Assembly: GCA_903934325.1 (NCBI GenBank)
Contig: CAIZNH010000040.1
Span: 1-64,000 of the forward strand
Origin: an uncultured Alphaproteobacteria bacterium
GTDB taxonomy: Bacteria; Pseudomonadota; Alphaproteobacteria; Sphingomonadales; Sphingomonadaceae
Reading direction: 5' to 3'
DNA: 64,000 bases
In this document: piece after piece, positions 1 through 7,610 of the stretch
How the letters are laid out: each line of letters begins with the position of its first letter
How positions within the stretch are numbered: the first letter of the stretch is position 1
Program-made: the position numbers and the translations under genes
Notes under the pieces: model-generated
Databases searched by the model: none
Told to the model about the DNA's origin: nothing
The model's input: the letters and a program-made list of their open reading frames with translations, nothing else

Positions 1-135
1 GCCTATAGGCGGATCGGGCAATCAGATCATGGGGGGCATGCCCCCCATGATCTGATAATCAAACAGGCGGCATAACGACAACCGGGATTAGCTTAACTTA
101 GCCGCCAAACTGTCCAAGAAGGCGGGACCATCTCA
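1..135. mobile_element. Probable end of an insertion sequence (IS3-like terminus)
   Basis: Read on the minus strand from 135, the segment begins TGAGATGGTCCCGCC followed by TTCTTGGACAG, which has the TG-start, CCC-containing layout of IS3-family tips. On the plus strand it therefore ends in CA at 134-135. From 136 on, the sequence reads straight into the C-terminal codons of a TadB-like protein, while the same frame upstream meets a TAG at 89-91. A 36-bp perfect palindrome lies at 22-57. No transposase frame is visible because the window starts here. Assignment to a family is inference; an assembly edge is the alternative. Confidence 0.45.
22..57. repeat. 36-bp perfect palindrome
   Basis: Each half is ATCAGATCATGGGGGGCA read inwards to a GCATGC centre; the 36 bases equal their own reverse complement. 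A second, smaller palindrome (GCCTATAGGC) is at 1-10, and GGCGGC at 66-71 can pair with GCCGCC at 101-106. There is no T-tract, so it is not a standard intrinsic terminator. It may be the hairpin behind the transposase gene of the element at 1-135. Confidence 0.6.
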
Positions 136-271
136 GATCACCTGGGTCAACCCCGAGTATATCGGCGGCTTTTTCACCGATGATCGCCTGATCGTGGCCG
201 GCCTCGGCGGGCTCACGTGGATGGGCATCGGCGTCGCCATCATGGCCAAGATGGTCTCCTTCGAAATCTGA
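136..271 (+). pseudogene. tadB: 3' remnant of tadB (Tad pilus inner-membrane platform protein)
   Basis: The frame reads ITWVNPEYIGGFFTDDRL and ends ...MGIGVAIMAKMVSFEI before TGA at 269-271. This matches the C-terminus of TadB: a hydrophobic segment and the usual FEI ending. The same frame has a TAG at 89-91, and the 30 or so codons before ITWV do not look like TadB, so only about 45 C-terminal codons remain. tadC follows after 15 bp, the normal Tad order. TadB normally has about 300 residues and forms the GspF-like platform with TadC; this copy cannot make it. The upstream boundary coincides with the inferred insertion-sequence tip. Confidence 0.6.
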
Positions 272-286
272 TCCGGGACACAAGCG

Positions 287-1306
287 ATGATCGATCAACC
301 CACCGGACCCATGCTGCTCGGTTTCGACGTGATCATGGTCGGCACCGTGCTGGCCGGCCTTGCCGCCTTCGCGATGGTGCTGGCGATCTACGCCGCCGTC
401 ACGATCCGCGATCCGATGGCCAAGCGCGTGAAGGTGCTCGAAGCGCGGCGCGAACAGCTCAAGGCGGGGATCATCACCTCCTCGGCCAAGAAGCGCACGC
501 GCCTGACGCGCCGCAGCAACAACACCGACAAGGTCAAGGAAAACCTGTCCAAGCTCAACGTGCTTCAGGACAGCCAGATCAAGGTCATCCAGCAGAAACT
601 GGCCCATGCCGGCTATCGCAACAAGGAACTGGCCTATTTCATCATCGGCGCCCGCGCGATCCTGCCGCTGGTGCTGGGCGGCATTGCCGGCCTGATGATC
701 TACATCGTCGATTTCTGGCCGACCTGGGGCCCGATGACCCGCCTGTTCGCCTTCGCGGCGGTGGTGGCTGTGGCCTACAAGGGCCCGGAAATCTTCCTCT
801 CGAACAAGGCCAGCAAGCGCACCAAGGAAATCCAGAAGGGCCTGCCCGATGCGCTCGACCTGCTGGTGATCTGCGCCGAAGCCGGTCTGACCGTGGACGC
901 CGCCTTCAACCGCGTCGCCAAGGAACTGGGCCGCGCCTATCCCGAACTGGGTGACGAATTCGCCCTGACCGCGATCGAGCTCTCGTTCCTCACCGAACGC
1001 CGGCTGGCCTTCAACAACCTCGCCTACCGCGTCAATCTCGAAGCGGTGAAGGGCGTGGTGACGACCATGATCCAGACCGAGCGTTACGGCACCCCGCTGG
1101 CCTCCGCGCTGCGCGTGCTCTCGGCCGAATTCCGCAACGAGCGCATGATGCGCGCCGAGGAAAAGGCCGCGCGTCTGCCTGCGATCATGACCGTGCCGCT
1201 GATTCTGTTCATTCTGCCGACGCTGTTCATCGTCATTCTCGGCCCGGCCGCCTGTTCGATCTCCGACGCGCTGATCGGCCCGGGCTCGGCCATGGGCGGC
1301 GGCTAG
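287..1306 (+). CDS. tadC: TadC, Tad/Flp pilus assembly inner-membrane protein
   Basis: 339 residues. TadC is a GspF-family platform component of the Tad (Flp) pilus machine in the inner membrane and works with TadB and the ATPase TadA. Visible are an N-terminal membrane segment (about 12-40), a basic linker, a hydrophobic pair (about 115-170), then the type II secretion F domain with the characteristic GLPDALDLLVICAEAGLT stretch (about 185-205) and a conserved RYGTPLASALR, and a last membrane segment near 300-325. The length is normal for TadC. It follows the tadB remnant by 15 bp, so in this strain it may be left with a disrupted promoter or partner. No tadD follows; a strong hairpin and a convergent regulator gene come next. 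Confidence 0.9.
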   Translation: MIDQPTGPMLLGFDVIMVGTVLAGLAAFAMVLAIYAAVTIRDPMAKRVKVLEARREQLKAGIITSSAKKRTRLTRRSNNTDKVKENLSKLNVLQDSQIKVIQQKLAHAGYRNKELAYFIIGARAILPLVLGGIAGLMIYIVDFWPTWGPMTRLFAFAAVVAVAYKGPEIFLSNKASKRTKEIQKGLPDALDLLVICAEAGLTVDAAFNRVAKELGRAYPELGDEFALTAIELSFLTERRLAFNNLAYRVNLEAVKGVVTTMIQTERYGTPLASALRVLSAEFRNERMMRAEEKAARLPAIMTVPLILFILPTLFIVILGPAACSISDALIGPGSAMGGG

Positions 1307-1318
1307 CCGGAGACTGCA

Positions 1319-1358
1319 CCCCATCCCGCTGCGCCACCAACGGCGCGGCGGGATGGGG
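1319..1358. terminator. Hairpin between convergent tadC and marR genes
   Basis: CCCCATCCCGC (1319-1329) pairs with GCGGGATGGGG (1348-1358), with an inner GCGCC/GGCGC stem around a 6-nt loop. There is no run of T. It sits 12 bp after tadC and 20 bp before the end of the convergent marR-type gene, so a two-way terminator role is likely. Confidence 0.6.
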
Positions 1359-1378
1359 GCGCACTACCTTGGCCCCTT

Positions 1379-1855
1379 CTACCTCGGGGCGCGCGCCATT
1401 TCGCCAGCCCGCTTCCGCAGCGCTTCCAGCATATCGCGCAGCACCTGCTGCTCGTCGGACGCAAAACCGCTCAACAGATCGCGCTCGGTCGCCAGCGCCA
1501 GCGGCATGACCTCGGCATGGATCGCGCGCCCCTCGCCCGTCAGTTCGAGCAGGTGCGAACGTCCGTCATCGGGATTGGGCACCCGCGCCACCAGCCCGCG
1601 ATCCTCCAGCACCTTGACCGCGCGGTTGACCGCGACCTTGTCCATCAGGGTCGCCGTGGTGAGATCGCGCTGGGTCATGCTGCCGGCATCCCCCAGCACC
1701 GCCATCACCCGCCATTCGGGCACCTTCAGCGCAAAGCGGTTGCGATAGCGCTCGGCGATGAGGTCGCTCACCGCGTTGGACGCGACCGACAGCTGATAGG
1801 GCAGGAACCCGGCGAGCCTTCCTTCATTTGGCCGCGCCTCAATGCCCTCACTCAT
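1379..1855 (-). CDS. MarR-family transcriptional regulator
   Basis: 158 residues from the ATG at 1855. The protein has a MarR winged-helix fold: an N-terminal dimer helix, a recognition region around MTQRDLTTATLMDKVAVNRAVKVLEDRGLVARVPNPDDGR with the wing DGRSHLLELTGEGR, and a C-terminal dimer helix. MarR proteins bind palindromic operators and are often released by aromatic or acyl-CoA ligands. The start overlaps the end of the crotonase gene by 8 bp (ATGAGTGA), so the two are translationally coupled. The context suggests it senses an acyl-CoA or related substrate and controls the crotonase or the thiolase/dehydrogenase genes upstream. An ATG four codons upstream (1867) is possible but less favoured. 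Confidence 0.85.
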   Translation of the reverse strand: MSEGIEARPNEGRLAGFLPYQLSVASNAVSDLIAERYRNRFALKVPEWRVMAVLGDAGSMTQRDLTTATLMDKVAVNRAVKVLEDRGLVARVPNPDDGRSHLLELTGEGRAIHAEVMPLALATERDLLSGFASDEQQVLRDMLEALRKRAGEMARAPR

Positions 1856-2720
1856 AGGGCCGCGCATCCCACCAGGGGTAGAAATCGGGCATGTCGGCGC
1901 TCACCTTGCCGGGATAGGCGGGCGGGCGCTTCTCGAGGAAGCTGGCGATCCCTTCCTTGGCATCGGCGCCGCGGCTGAGGCGATAGATGGCGCGGCTGTC
2001 GATCTTGTGGGCTTCCATCGGGTGATCGGTGGCAGACAGGCGCCACATCATCGCCCGCGTCATGGCGACCGAAATGGCCGAGGTGTTGTCGGCAATCTCG
2101 CGCGCCAGCGTTTGGGCTGCGGGGAGCAGGTCCTGCGGTGCGTGCACCGAGCGCACCAGCCCGCCCGTCTTGGCTTCCTCGGCATCGAAGATCCGTCCGG
2201 TGTAGCACCACTCCAGGGCCTGCTGGATGCCGACGATGCGCGGCAGGAACCAGCTCGACGCGGCCTCGGGCACGATCCCGCGCCGGGCGAACACAAAGCC
2301 GTAGCGCGCCGTGCTGCTGGCAAGGCGGATGTCCATGGCCAGCTGCATCGTCGCGCCCACGCCGACGGCGACGCCGTTGCAGGCCGAAATCAGCGGCTTC
2401 TTGCTCTCGAACAGGCGCAGGGTGAGCAGCCCCCCGCCATCGCGCACGCGGGTGTCCGACAGACTGTCCACCGTATCGCCGCTGGAGAACACCTGCCCGC
2501 CGCCTTCGGGGGTCAGGTCCGCGCCCGCGCAGAAGGCCCGCTCGCCGCTACCGGTGAAGATCACCGCGCGAACAGCATCATCGGCGTCGATATCGTCCAT
2601 CGCCGCCATGATCTCCTCGCCCATGGTGCGGGTATAGGCGTTGAGCTTGTCCGGCCGGTTGAGCGTGATCGTGGCGATGCCATCGGCCTTGGTGACGACG
2701 ATCTGGGTATAGTGGCTCAT
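1848..2720 (-). CDS. Enoyl-CoA hydratase/isomerase family protein (crotonase)
   Basis: 290 residues. The crotonase fold is clear: ITLNRPDKLNAYTRTM near the N-terminus, the first oxyanion-hole segment AFCAGADL (about residue 72-79), and a second with CNGVAVGVGATMQLAMDIRLAS (about 110-130). The family hydrates or isomerises 2-enoyl-CoA esters in beta-oxidation-like pathways; the substrate cannot be read from sequence. The start at 2720 is chosen because AGGAGAG lies 8 bp upstream and the family motif begins at once; the open frame runs further up but that part is not conserved-looking. It is separated from the dehydrogenase gene upstream by a terminator at 2766-2793 and is coupled to the marR gene downstream. 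Confidence 0.88.
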   Translation of the reverse strand: MSHYTQIVVTKADGIATITLNRPDKLNAYTRTMGEEIMAAMDDIDADDAVRAVIFTGSGERAFCAGADLTPEGGGQVFSSGDTVDSLSDTRVRDGGGLLTLRLFESKKPLISACNGVAVGVGATMQLAMDIRLASSTARYGFVFARRGIVPEAASSWFLPRIVGIQQALEWCYTGRIFDAEEAKTGGLVRSVHAPQDLLPAAQTLAREIADNTSAISVAMTRAMMWRLSATDHPMEAHKIDSRAIYRLSRGADAKEGIASFLEKRPPAYPGKVSADMPDFYPWWDARPYE

Positions 2721-2765
2721 GCGGTGTTCTCTCCTGACAGGTGGCTGTGATGCCATGGTGCGCGC

Positions 2766-2793
2766 AAAAGAAAACCCCCGCAAAAGCGAGGGT
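2766..2793 (-). terminator. Intrinsic terminator after the thiolase-dehydrogenase genes
   Basis: On the minus strand ACCCTCGC, a TTTT loop and GCGGGGGT are followed by TTTTCTTTT. One mismatch in an 8-bp stem. It lies 110 bp after the dehydrogenase stop codon and before the crotonase promoter region. Confidence 0.7.
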
Positions 2794-2904
2794 CTGGCTG
2801 GCTGAAGGGTGGCCGGAAATTGGAAAAGGCGGCGATTCCAGACCCCCTCCAGCCCCGGTTTGACCCCGAGTTGGCACCCCTTTGGCAAGGCCGGGGGCCC
2901 CTTT

Positions 2905-3690
2905 TTAGCGCGGCGCCATGCGAATTGCGCCGTCGAGGCGGACGTCTTCGCCGTTGAAGTAGCCGGTCTCGATCATGGTCATGGCGAGCTTGGCATATTC
3001 CACCGGCAAGCCGAGACGCTTGGGGAACGGCACCGACGCGGCCAGCGCATCGCGCACATTCTGCGGCGCAGCGGCGAGCAGCGGGGTGTCGAAAATGCCC
3101 GGCAGGATGGTGTTGACGCGAATGCCCTCGTTCATGAGGTCACGCGCGATGGGGAGCGTCATGCCGATCACGCCGGCCTTCGAAGCCGAGTAGGCGGCCT
3201 GACCGATCTGGCCATCTTCGCCCGCCACCGACGCGGTGTTGACGATCGCACCGCGCTCGCCGAATTCGTCGATCGGATCAAGGGTCATCATGCCCGCCGC
3301 CGACTTGGCGATGCAGCGGAAGGTGCCGATCAGGTTGACCTGAATGACAAAATCGAAGGCGCTGACGGGGAAGTGCTTGATCGAGCCGTCTTCCTTCGAG
3401 CGGCTGGCGGTCTTGATGGCGTTGCCAATCCCTGCGCAGTTCACCAGGATGCGCTCCTGGCCGTGGGCGGCGCGGGCCTTGGCGAAACCGGCGTCGACGT
3501 CTTCCTCGCTGGTCACGTTGACCTTGCAGAAGATGCCGCCGAGTTCTGCTGCGAGCGCTTCGCCCTTTTCCTCGTTCATGTCGAAGATCGCGACCTTCGC
3601 GCCCTTGGCAGCCAGCGCACGCGCCGTCGCCGCGCCGAGGCCCGAGGCACCGCCGGTGACGACGGCGGGGGTATTGGCAGAAACTTCCAT
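2905..3690 (-). CDS. Short-chain dehydrogenase, 3-hydroxyacyl-CoA dehydrogenase-like
   Basis: 261 residues. A classical [11 protein letters not shown] cofactor motif at 12-19, FDMNEEKG after the second strand (an acidic residue there suggests NAD), the active-site segment NTASVAG and YSASK (Y167, K171), then PGIFDTP. Length and sequence resemble type 2 3-hydroxyacyl-CoA dehydrogenases (HSD17B10 group), which oxidise 3-hydroxyacyl-CoA to 3-ketoacyl-CoA. The start at 3690 has AGGAG 8 bp upstream. The thiolase gene ends 38 bp upstream on the same strand; that enzyme would take the next step, so the two form a beta-oxidation pair. Exact substrate is not known. Confidence 0.9.
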   Translation of the reverse strand: MEVSANTPAVVTGGASGLGAATARALAAKGAKVAIFDMNEEKGEALAAELGGIFCKVNVTSEEDVDAGFAKARAAHGQERILVNCAGIGNAIKTASRSKEDGSIKHFPVSAFDFVIQVNLIGTFRCIAKSAAGMMTLDPIDEFGERGAIVNTASVAGEDGQIGQAAYSASKAGVIGMTLPIARDLMNEGIRVNTILPGIFDTPLLAAAPQNVRDALAASVPFPKRLGLPVEYAKLAMTMIETGYFNGEDVRLDGAIRMAPR

Positions 3691-3728
3691 TATTATCTCC
3701 TGATATTCAAAGGTTTTCGCGGGGAGCC

Positions 3729-4898
3729 TCAAAGGCTCTCGATGATGGTCACGTTGGCGACGCCGCCGCCTTCGCACATGGTCTGGAGACCATACTTCTT
3801 GCCATGGCGCTTGAGGGCGTGGACGAGGGTCGCCATCAGCTTGGTGCCCGAGGCGCCCAGCGGGTGGCCCAGAGCAATCGCGCCGCCGTGGACGTTGAGC
3901 TTTTCCGGGTCCGCGCCGGTGTGCTTGAGCCATGCGAGCGGCACCGAAGCGAAGGCTTCATTGACTTCGTAGAGGTCGATATCGGCCATCGTCATCCCGG
4001 CGCGCTGAAGCGCGCGATCGGTCGCAAACAGCGGCTCTTCGAGCATGATCACCGGATCGCCCGCCGTCACCGTTAGGTTGTGGATGCGCGCCAGCGGAGT
4101 GAGGCCATGGGCCTTGAGCGCCGCTTCCGACACCACCAGCACCGCCGAGGAACCATCGCAGATCTGGCTGGCCGAGGCCGCCGTGATCGCACCGTCCGGC
4201 GAGAGCAGCTTGACGCCCGCAATGCCTTCCAGCGTCGCATCGAAGCGGATGCCTTCATCGACGGTGTGCATCTGGGTGCCTTCGGGCGTTTCGATCTCGA
4301 CGGCCACGATTTCGCGGTCAAAGGCGCCCGCCTTGGTCGCGGCAATCGCGCGCTGGTGGCTTTCATAAGCGAAGCGATCGAGATCGTCCTTGGTGAAGCC
4401 GTGCTTCTTGACGATCATCTCGGCGCCCATGAACTGGCTGAAGTTGATCCCCGGCCACTTCGCCTCGATCCCGTCGGCCTTGGCGTAGAGGCCTTCCTTC
4501 ATGTGCAGCGTGACGTTGGAGCCCATCGGCACGCGGGTCATGCTTTCGACGCCGCTGGCGATCACCACGTCCTGCGTGCCGCTCATCACGGCCTGCGCGG
4601 CGAACTGGATCGCCTGCTGGCTGGAGCCGCACTGGCGATCGATCGTCACCGCCGGAGTCGATTGCGGCAGCAGCTTGGAGGCCAGAACGCCCATGCGGCC
4701 GACCTGCATTGCCTGCTCGCCCGCCTGGCTGACGCAGCCGGTCACCACATCGTCGATCGCATTGGGATCGATGCCCGACCGCTCGACCACGGCATCGAGC
4801 GACTTGGCCAGCAGATCCACCGGGTGCACCCCGGCCAGACGCCCGCCGCGACGGCCACCGGCCGTGCGAACCGCTTCGACGATATAGGCTGTGCTCAT
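3729..4898 (-). CDS. Acetyl-CoA C-acyltransferase (thiolase)
   Basis: 389 residues, normal for a degradative or biosynthetic thiolase. The nucleophile Cys90 lies in DRQCGSSQQA; the C-terminal catalytic residues are His345 in GGAIALGHPLGASG and Cys375 in MCEGGG. It cleaves 3-ketoacyl-CoA with CoA to acetyl-CoA and a shortened acyl-CoA, or condenses two acetyl-CoA. The start at 4898 is preceded by AAGGAGAG at good spacing. It is the first gene of a unit with the short-chain dehydrogenase and is divergent from the oxygenase gene at 5088, with a 189-bp shared upstream region. Confidence 0.93.
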   Translation of the reverse strand: MSTAYIVEAVRTAGGRRGGRLAGVHPVDLLAKSLDAVVERSGIDPNAIDDVVTGCVSQAGEQAMQVGRMGVLASKLLPQSTPAVTIDRQCGSSQQAIQFAAQAVMSGTQDVVIASGVESMTRVPMGSNVTLHMKEGLYAKADGIEAKWPGINFSQFMGAEMIVKKHGFTKDDLDRFAYESHQRAIAATKAGAFDREIVAVEIETPEGTQMHTVDEGIRFDATLEGIAGVKLLSPDGAITAASASQICDGSSAVLVVSEAALKAHGLTPLARIHNLTVTAGDPVIMLEEPLFATDRALQRAGMTMADIDLYEVNEAFASVPLAWLKHTGADPEKLNVHGGAIALGHPLGASGTKLMATLVHALKRHGKKYGLQTMCEGGGVANVTIIESL

Positions 4899-5087
4899 CT
4901 CTCTCTCCTTGAAATCCGGCTTCGGATGGGGCGTATCCGGCAATCAGTTGCTGATCGCCACTTGCCTTGCGGCAACCCGACTATTGAAGGCGCTTGCGCA
5001 AATCAAGCGGCCAAAATGATGGTCCTACGGCGGGAGGAATGCTTGCCTTGGCGCTGGCAGGGTGGCAGGCACCGAGCGGGAGCGGCG

Positions 5088-5816
5088 ATGAAGACCCTGT
5101 TTGAACTCAACCCTGCACTCGACATGGCTGCGCACGCGGCGCGCTTTGCCGCCACCGGGCGTGTGCAGATCCGCAATGTGCTGACAGACGAGACCGCGCG
5201 CGAGCTTCAGATGGTGCTCGCCCGCGGGACGCCATGGGGCATGGCAGTGGGCGCGGGCACCGCAAAACCGCGCAGCTTCCGCGCCGCCGAGACCCGCAGC
5301 GCGCAGGGCCAGCAGGCCCTCGCCGCCGCCTCGCGCAGCGCCGAGGAACATTCCGCCCGCGGCGAATACGGCTTCCGCTTTGCCCATTACCCGATGCTCG
5401 ACGCGCTGAAGGAAGGCTGGGACCCGGACGGCCCGCACGAGGTGCTGCTGGAGCATATCAACACCCCCGATTTCCTCGGCCTCGCCTGCGCGGTGACCGG
5501 TCTCGATCTGATCAAGGCCGACGGGCAGGCGACGCTCTATGCCCCCGGCCACTATCTTGGCCGCCATATCGACAGCCACGTCGCGGAAGGCTGGGAAGTG
5601 GCCTATGTGCTCAATCTCGCACGCGATGACTGGCATCCCGACTGGGGCGGCTATCTGCTGTTCCTCGACGAGGACGGCGATGTCGTCGAGGGATTCCGCC
5701 CGCGCTTCAACGCTCTAAACCTGTTCCGCGTGCCGACTCCGCACTGCGTCAGCTATGTCCCGCCCTTCGCGCCGATGGGCCGCATGTCGGTGACCGGCTG
5801 GCTGCGCAGCAAGTGA
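5088..5816 (+). CDS. 2-oxoglutarate/Fe(II)-dependent oxygenase, prolyl-hydroxylase-like
   Basis: 242 residues. The double-stranded beta-helix core shows the iron triad and 2-oxoglutarate anchor: H160 and D162 in GRHIDSHV, H219 in TPHCVSYV, and R232 in GRMSVTGW. The layout is that of the prolyl 4-hydroxylase-like family (Tpa1/PKHD type), which hydroxylates proteins or small molecules in the cytoplasm; the substrate here is unknown. No signal peptide. The ATG at 5088 is preceded by a weak GAGCGGGAG. The stop codon overlaps the GTG start of the next gene (GTGA), so both are made together. Confidence 0.8.
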   Translation: MKTLFELNPALDMAAHAARFAATGRVQIRNVLTDETARELQMVLARGTPWGMAVGAGTAKPRSFRAAETRSAQGQQALAAASRSAEEHSARGEYGFRFAHYPMLDALKEGWDPDGPHEVLLEHINTPDFLGLACAVTGLDLIKADGQATLYAPGHYLGRHIDSHVAEGWEVAYVLNLARDDWHPDWGGYLLFLDEDGDVVEGFRPRFNALNLFRVPTPHCVSYVPPFAPMGRMSVTGWLRSK

Positions 5817-7492
5817 GCAGCGCCCAAACCCTCGCGATGGCGGCCAACCAGCTCGCCCAGCAGGGCGACGACAGCGGGGCCGAGGCAGCCTTCGTACAGG
5901 CACTCGCCGCCTTTCCCGATGACGCGCGGCTGGCCAACAGCGCGGGCAATTTCCACTTCAAGGCCGGACGGACGGAGCGCGCGCTGGCGCTGTTCGAGCG
6001 GGCACTGGCGCTGGCGCCTGACATGGTCGAGGCGGGCGTGAACGCCGCCATCGCGCTTGGCCGGATGGAGCAGCACGCCCGCGCTGCGGCCCTGCTCGCC
6101 CCGCTCGAACCCCACGGGGCAAACAACGCCGGATATTGGCGGGTGCGGGCCGACAGCCAGCGGCAGGCGCGGCGCTGGGCCGAGGCGAGCATCAGCATGG
6201 AGCGCGCCGTGGCGCTCGATCCGGCGAACCCGCGCACCGCCCGCAGCCGCGCGCGCCTTTCGCTCGAACGCCATGATCCGGCAGCGATCCCCCATCTCGA
6301 AACCGCGCTTACTCTCAATCGCGGCGATCCCAATCTGCTGTTCGATTACGCGCAGGCCCTCGCCATTGCCGGTCGGCTCAGCGAGGCGCTGGAGTGCACC
6401 ACCACGCTGGTGACGCATGTTCCCGGCTGGACCGATGGCCTCAAACTCCATGCCGAACTGCGCTGGGCCGCGGGTGACCGGGCGCGCTTTGCCGATCATT
6501 TCGAGGGGATTGCCGCGGCGCAGGGTGCGTCGCCGGCGATATATCTCGCTTGGGCCGAGACGCTGGACGGCGTTGACCGGCCGGAGGAAGGCGCCGCCGC
6601 CCTCGCCCGCGCCCGCCGGCTCTGGCCCGATGACCCTGCACTGGCGCTTGCCGAGGCGATCTCTCTCGGTGAAGCCGGACAGGCGCGTGAAGCCCAGACA
6701 GTGCTCGACAGTTTCTCCGCACTTCTGACCTCCGAGTGGATGACCGCGCGTGGGCGCAACCTCTTGCGGCTCGGCGATCCGCGTGCGGCCGAGGCCGCGT
6801 TGGCGGCCGTTCTGGCGGAGACGCCGGGCGATGTCGCGGCATGGGCGTTGACCGATCTCGCATGGCGCATGACCGGCGATGATCGCCATGCGTGGCTGCA
6901 CGGGCAGGAGGGGCTGGTGCGCCAGATCGCCCTGCCCCTCACAGCCAAAGAACGCAGCGAAACCACCGCGCTGCTTGATGAGCTTCACCGCCACTCGGCC
7001 ATGCCGATCGGGCAGTCGGTCAAGGATGGCTCGCAGACCAAGGGCGCGCTGTTTGCCCGGGCGGAGCCGGAGCTGGCGCGGCTGGAGGCGGCGCTCTTTG
7101 CCGCGATGGAGGACTACCGCTCTGGCCTGCCCAAGGCTGACCCCCGCCACCCGCTGCTGGCGCACCGCGATGCGCGCTGGGCGATTACCGGCAGCTGGTC
7201 GATCCGGCTGGAGGGTCAGGGCCACCACGCCGCGCATATCCATCCGCGCGGGGTGCTGTCCTCGGCGAGTTACTGGCTGGTGCCGGACGAGATCGATGCA
7301 CCGGGCGGGCCGGGCTGGCTTGAACTCGGTAATCCGCCGCCGGGCCTCGCTGAAGGGCTTGGCCCGCTCCATGCGATCAAGCCTGCCGAGGGGACGCTCG
7401 CGCTGTTCCCGAGCACGCTCTACCACGGCACTCGCCCGATCCATCGCGGCACCCGCATGACCGTGGCCTACGACATCACCCTCGACACCTGA
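5813..7492 (+). CDS. TPR-repeat protein with C-terminal 2OG-Fe(II) oxygenase domain
   Basis: 559 residues from a GTG start. Residues about 1-340 are tetratricopeptide repeats, for example ALALFERALALAPDMVEAGVNAA and SMERAVALDPANPRTA. The C-terminal ~200 residues carry the putative 2OG-Fe(II) oxygenase domain with H471-H477 (HHAAHIH), ALFPSTLYHGTRPIH and a final R for 2-oxoglutarate (TRMTVAYD). TPR-oxygenase fusions are known, with the repeats thought to hold a protein substrate. It is coupled to the separate oxygenase just upstream; two different oxygenases made as one unit suggest sequential or partnered hydroxylation. A two-way terminator follows and the next gene, a TonB-dependent receptor, converges on it. 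Confidence 0.82.
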   Translation: MSSAQTLAMAANQLAQQGDDSGAEAAFVQALAAFPDDARLANSAGNFHFKAGRTERALALFERALALAPDMVEAGVNAAIALGRMEQHARAAALLAPLEPHGANNAGYWRVRADSQRQARRWAEASISMERAVALDPANPRTARSRARLSLERHDPAAIPHLETALTLNRGDPNLLFDYAQALAIAGRLSEALECTTTLVTHVPGWTDGLKLHAELRWAAGDRARFADHFEGIAAAQGASPAIYLAWAETLDGVDRPEEGAAALARARRLWPDDPALALAEAISLGEAGQAREAQTVLDSFSALLTSEWMTARGRNLLRLGDPRAAEAALAAVLAETPGDVAAWALTDLAWRMTGDDRHAWLHGQEGLVRQIALPLTAKERSETTALLDELHRHSAMPIGQSVKDGSQTKGALFARAEPELARLEAALFAAMEDYRSGLPKADPRHPLLAHRDARWAITGSWSIRLEGQGHHAAHIHPRGVLSSASYWLVPDEIDAPGGPGWLELGNPPPGLAEGLGPLHAIKPAEGTLALFPSTLYHGTRPIHRGTRMTVAYDITLDT

Positions 7493-7550
7493 GACCGAAA
7501 CCGGGGCCGCACGCGCCCTCGGTTCAGCTGCGGCTTCTTGCAGGCAAAAG

Positions 7551-7588
7551 AAAAGGCGGCGAACCTTCCGGTCCGCCGCCCTTATTTT
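7551..7588. terminator. Bidirectional intrinsic terminator
   Basis: GGCGGCGAACC (7555-7565) and GGTCCGCCGCC (7570-7580) form an 11-bp stem with one mismatch and a TTCC loop. A-rich sequence precedes it and CTTATTTT follows, so it can stop transcription from both the oxygenase pair and the convergent receptor gene. Confidence 0.8.
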
Positions 7589-7610
7589 GCGTTTCGCGTT
7601 TCCGCTGGGA

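Noticed and set aside
5753..7444. Minus-strand frame of 563 codons opposite the TPR-oxygenase gene
   Set aside because: Antisense shadow; the plus-strand protein has TPR repeats and iron-binding residues.
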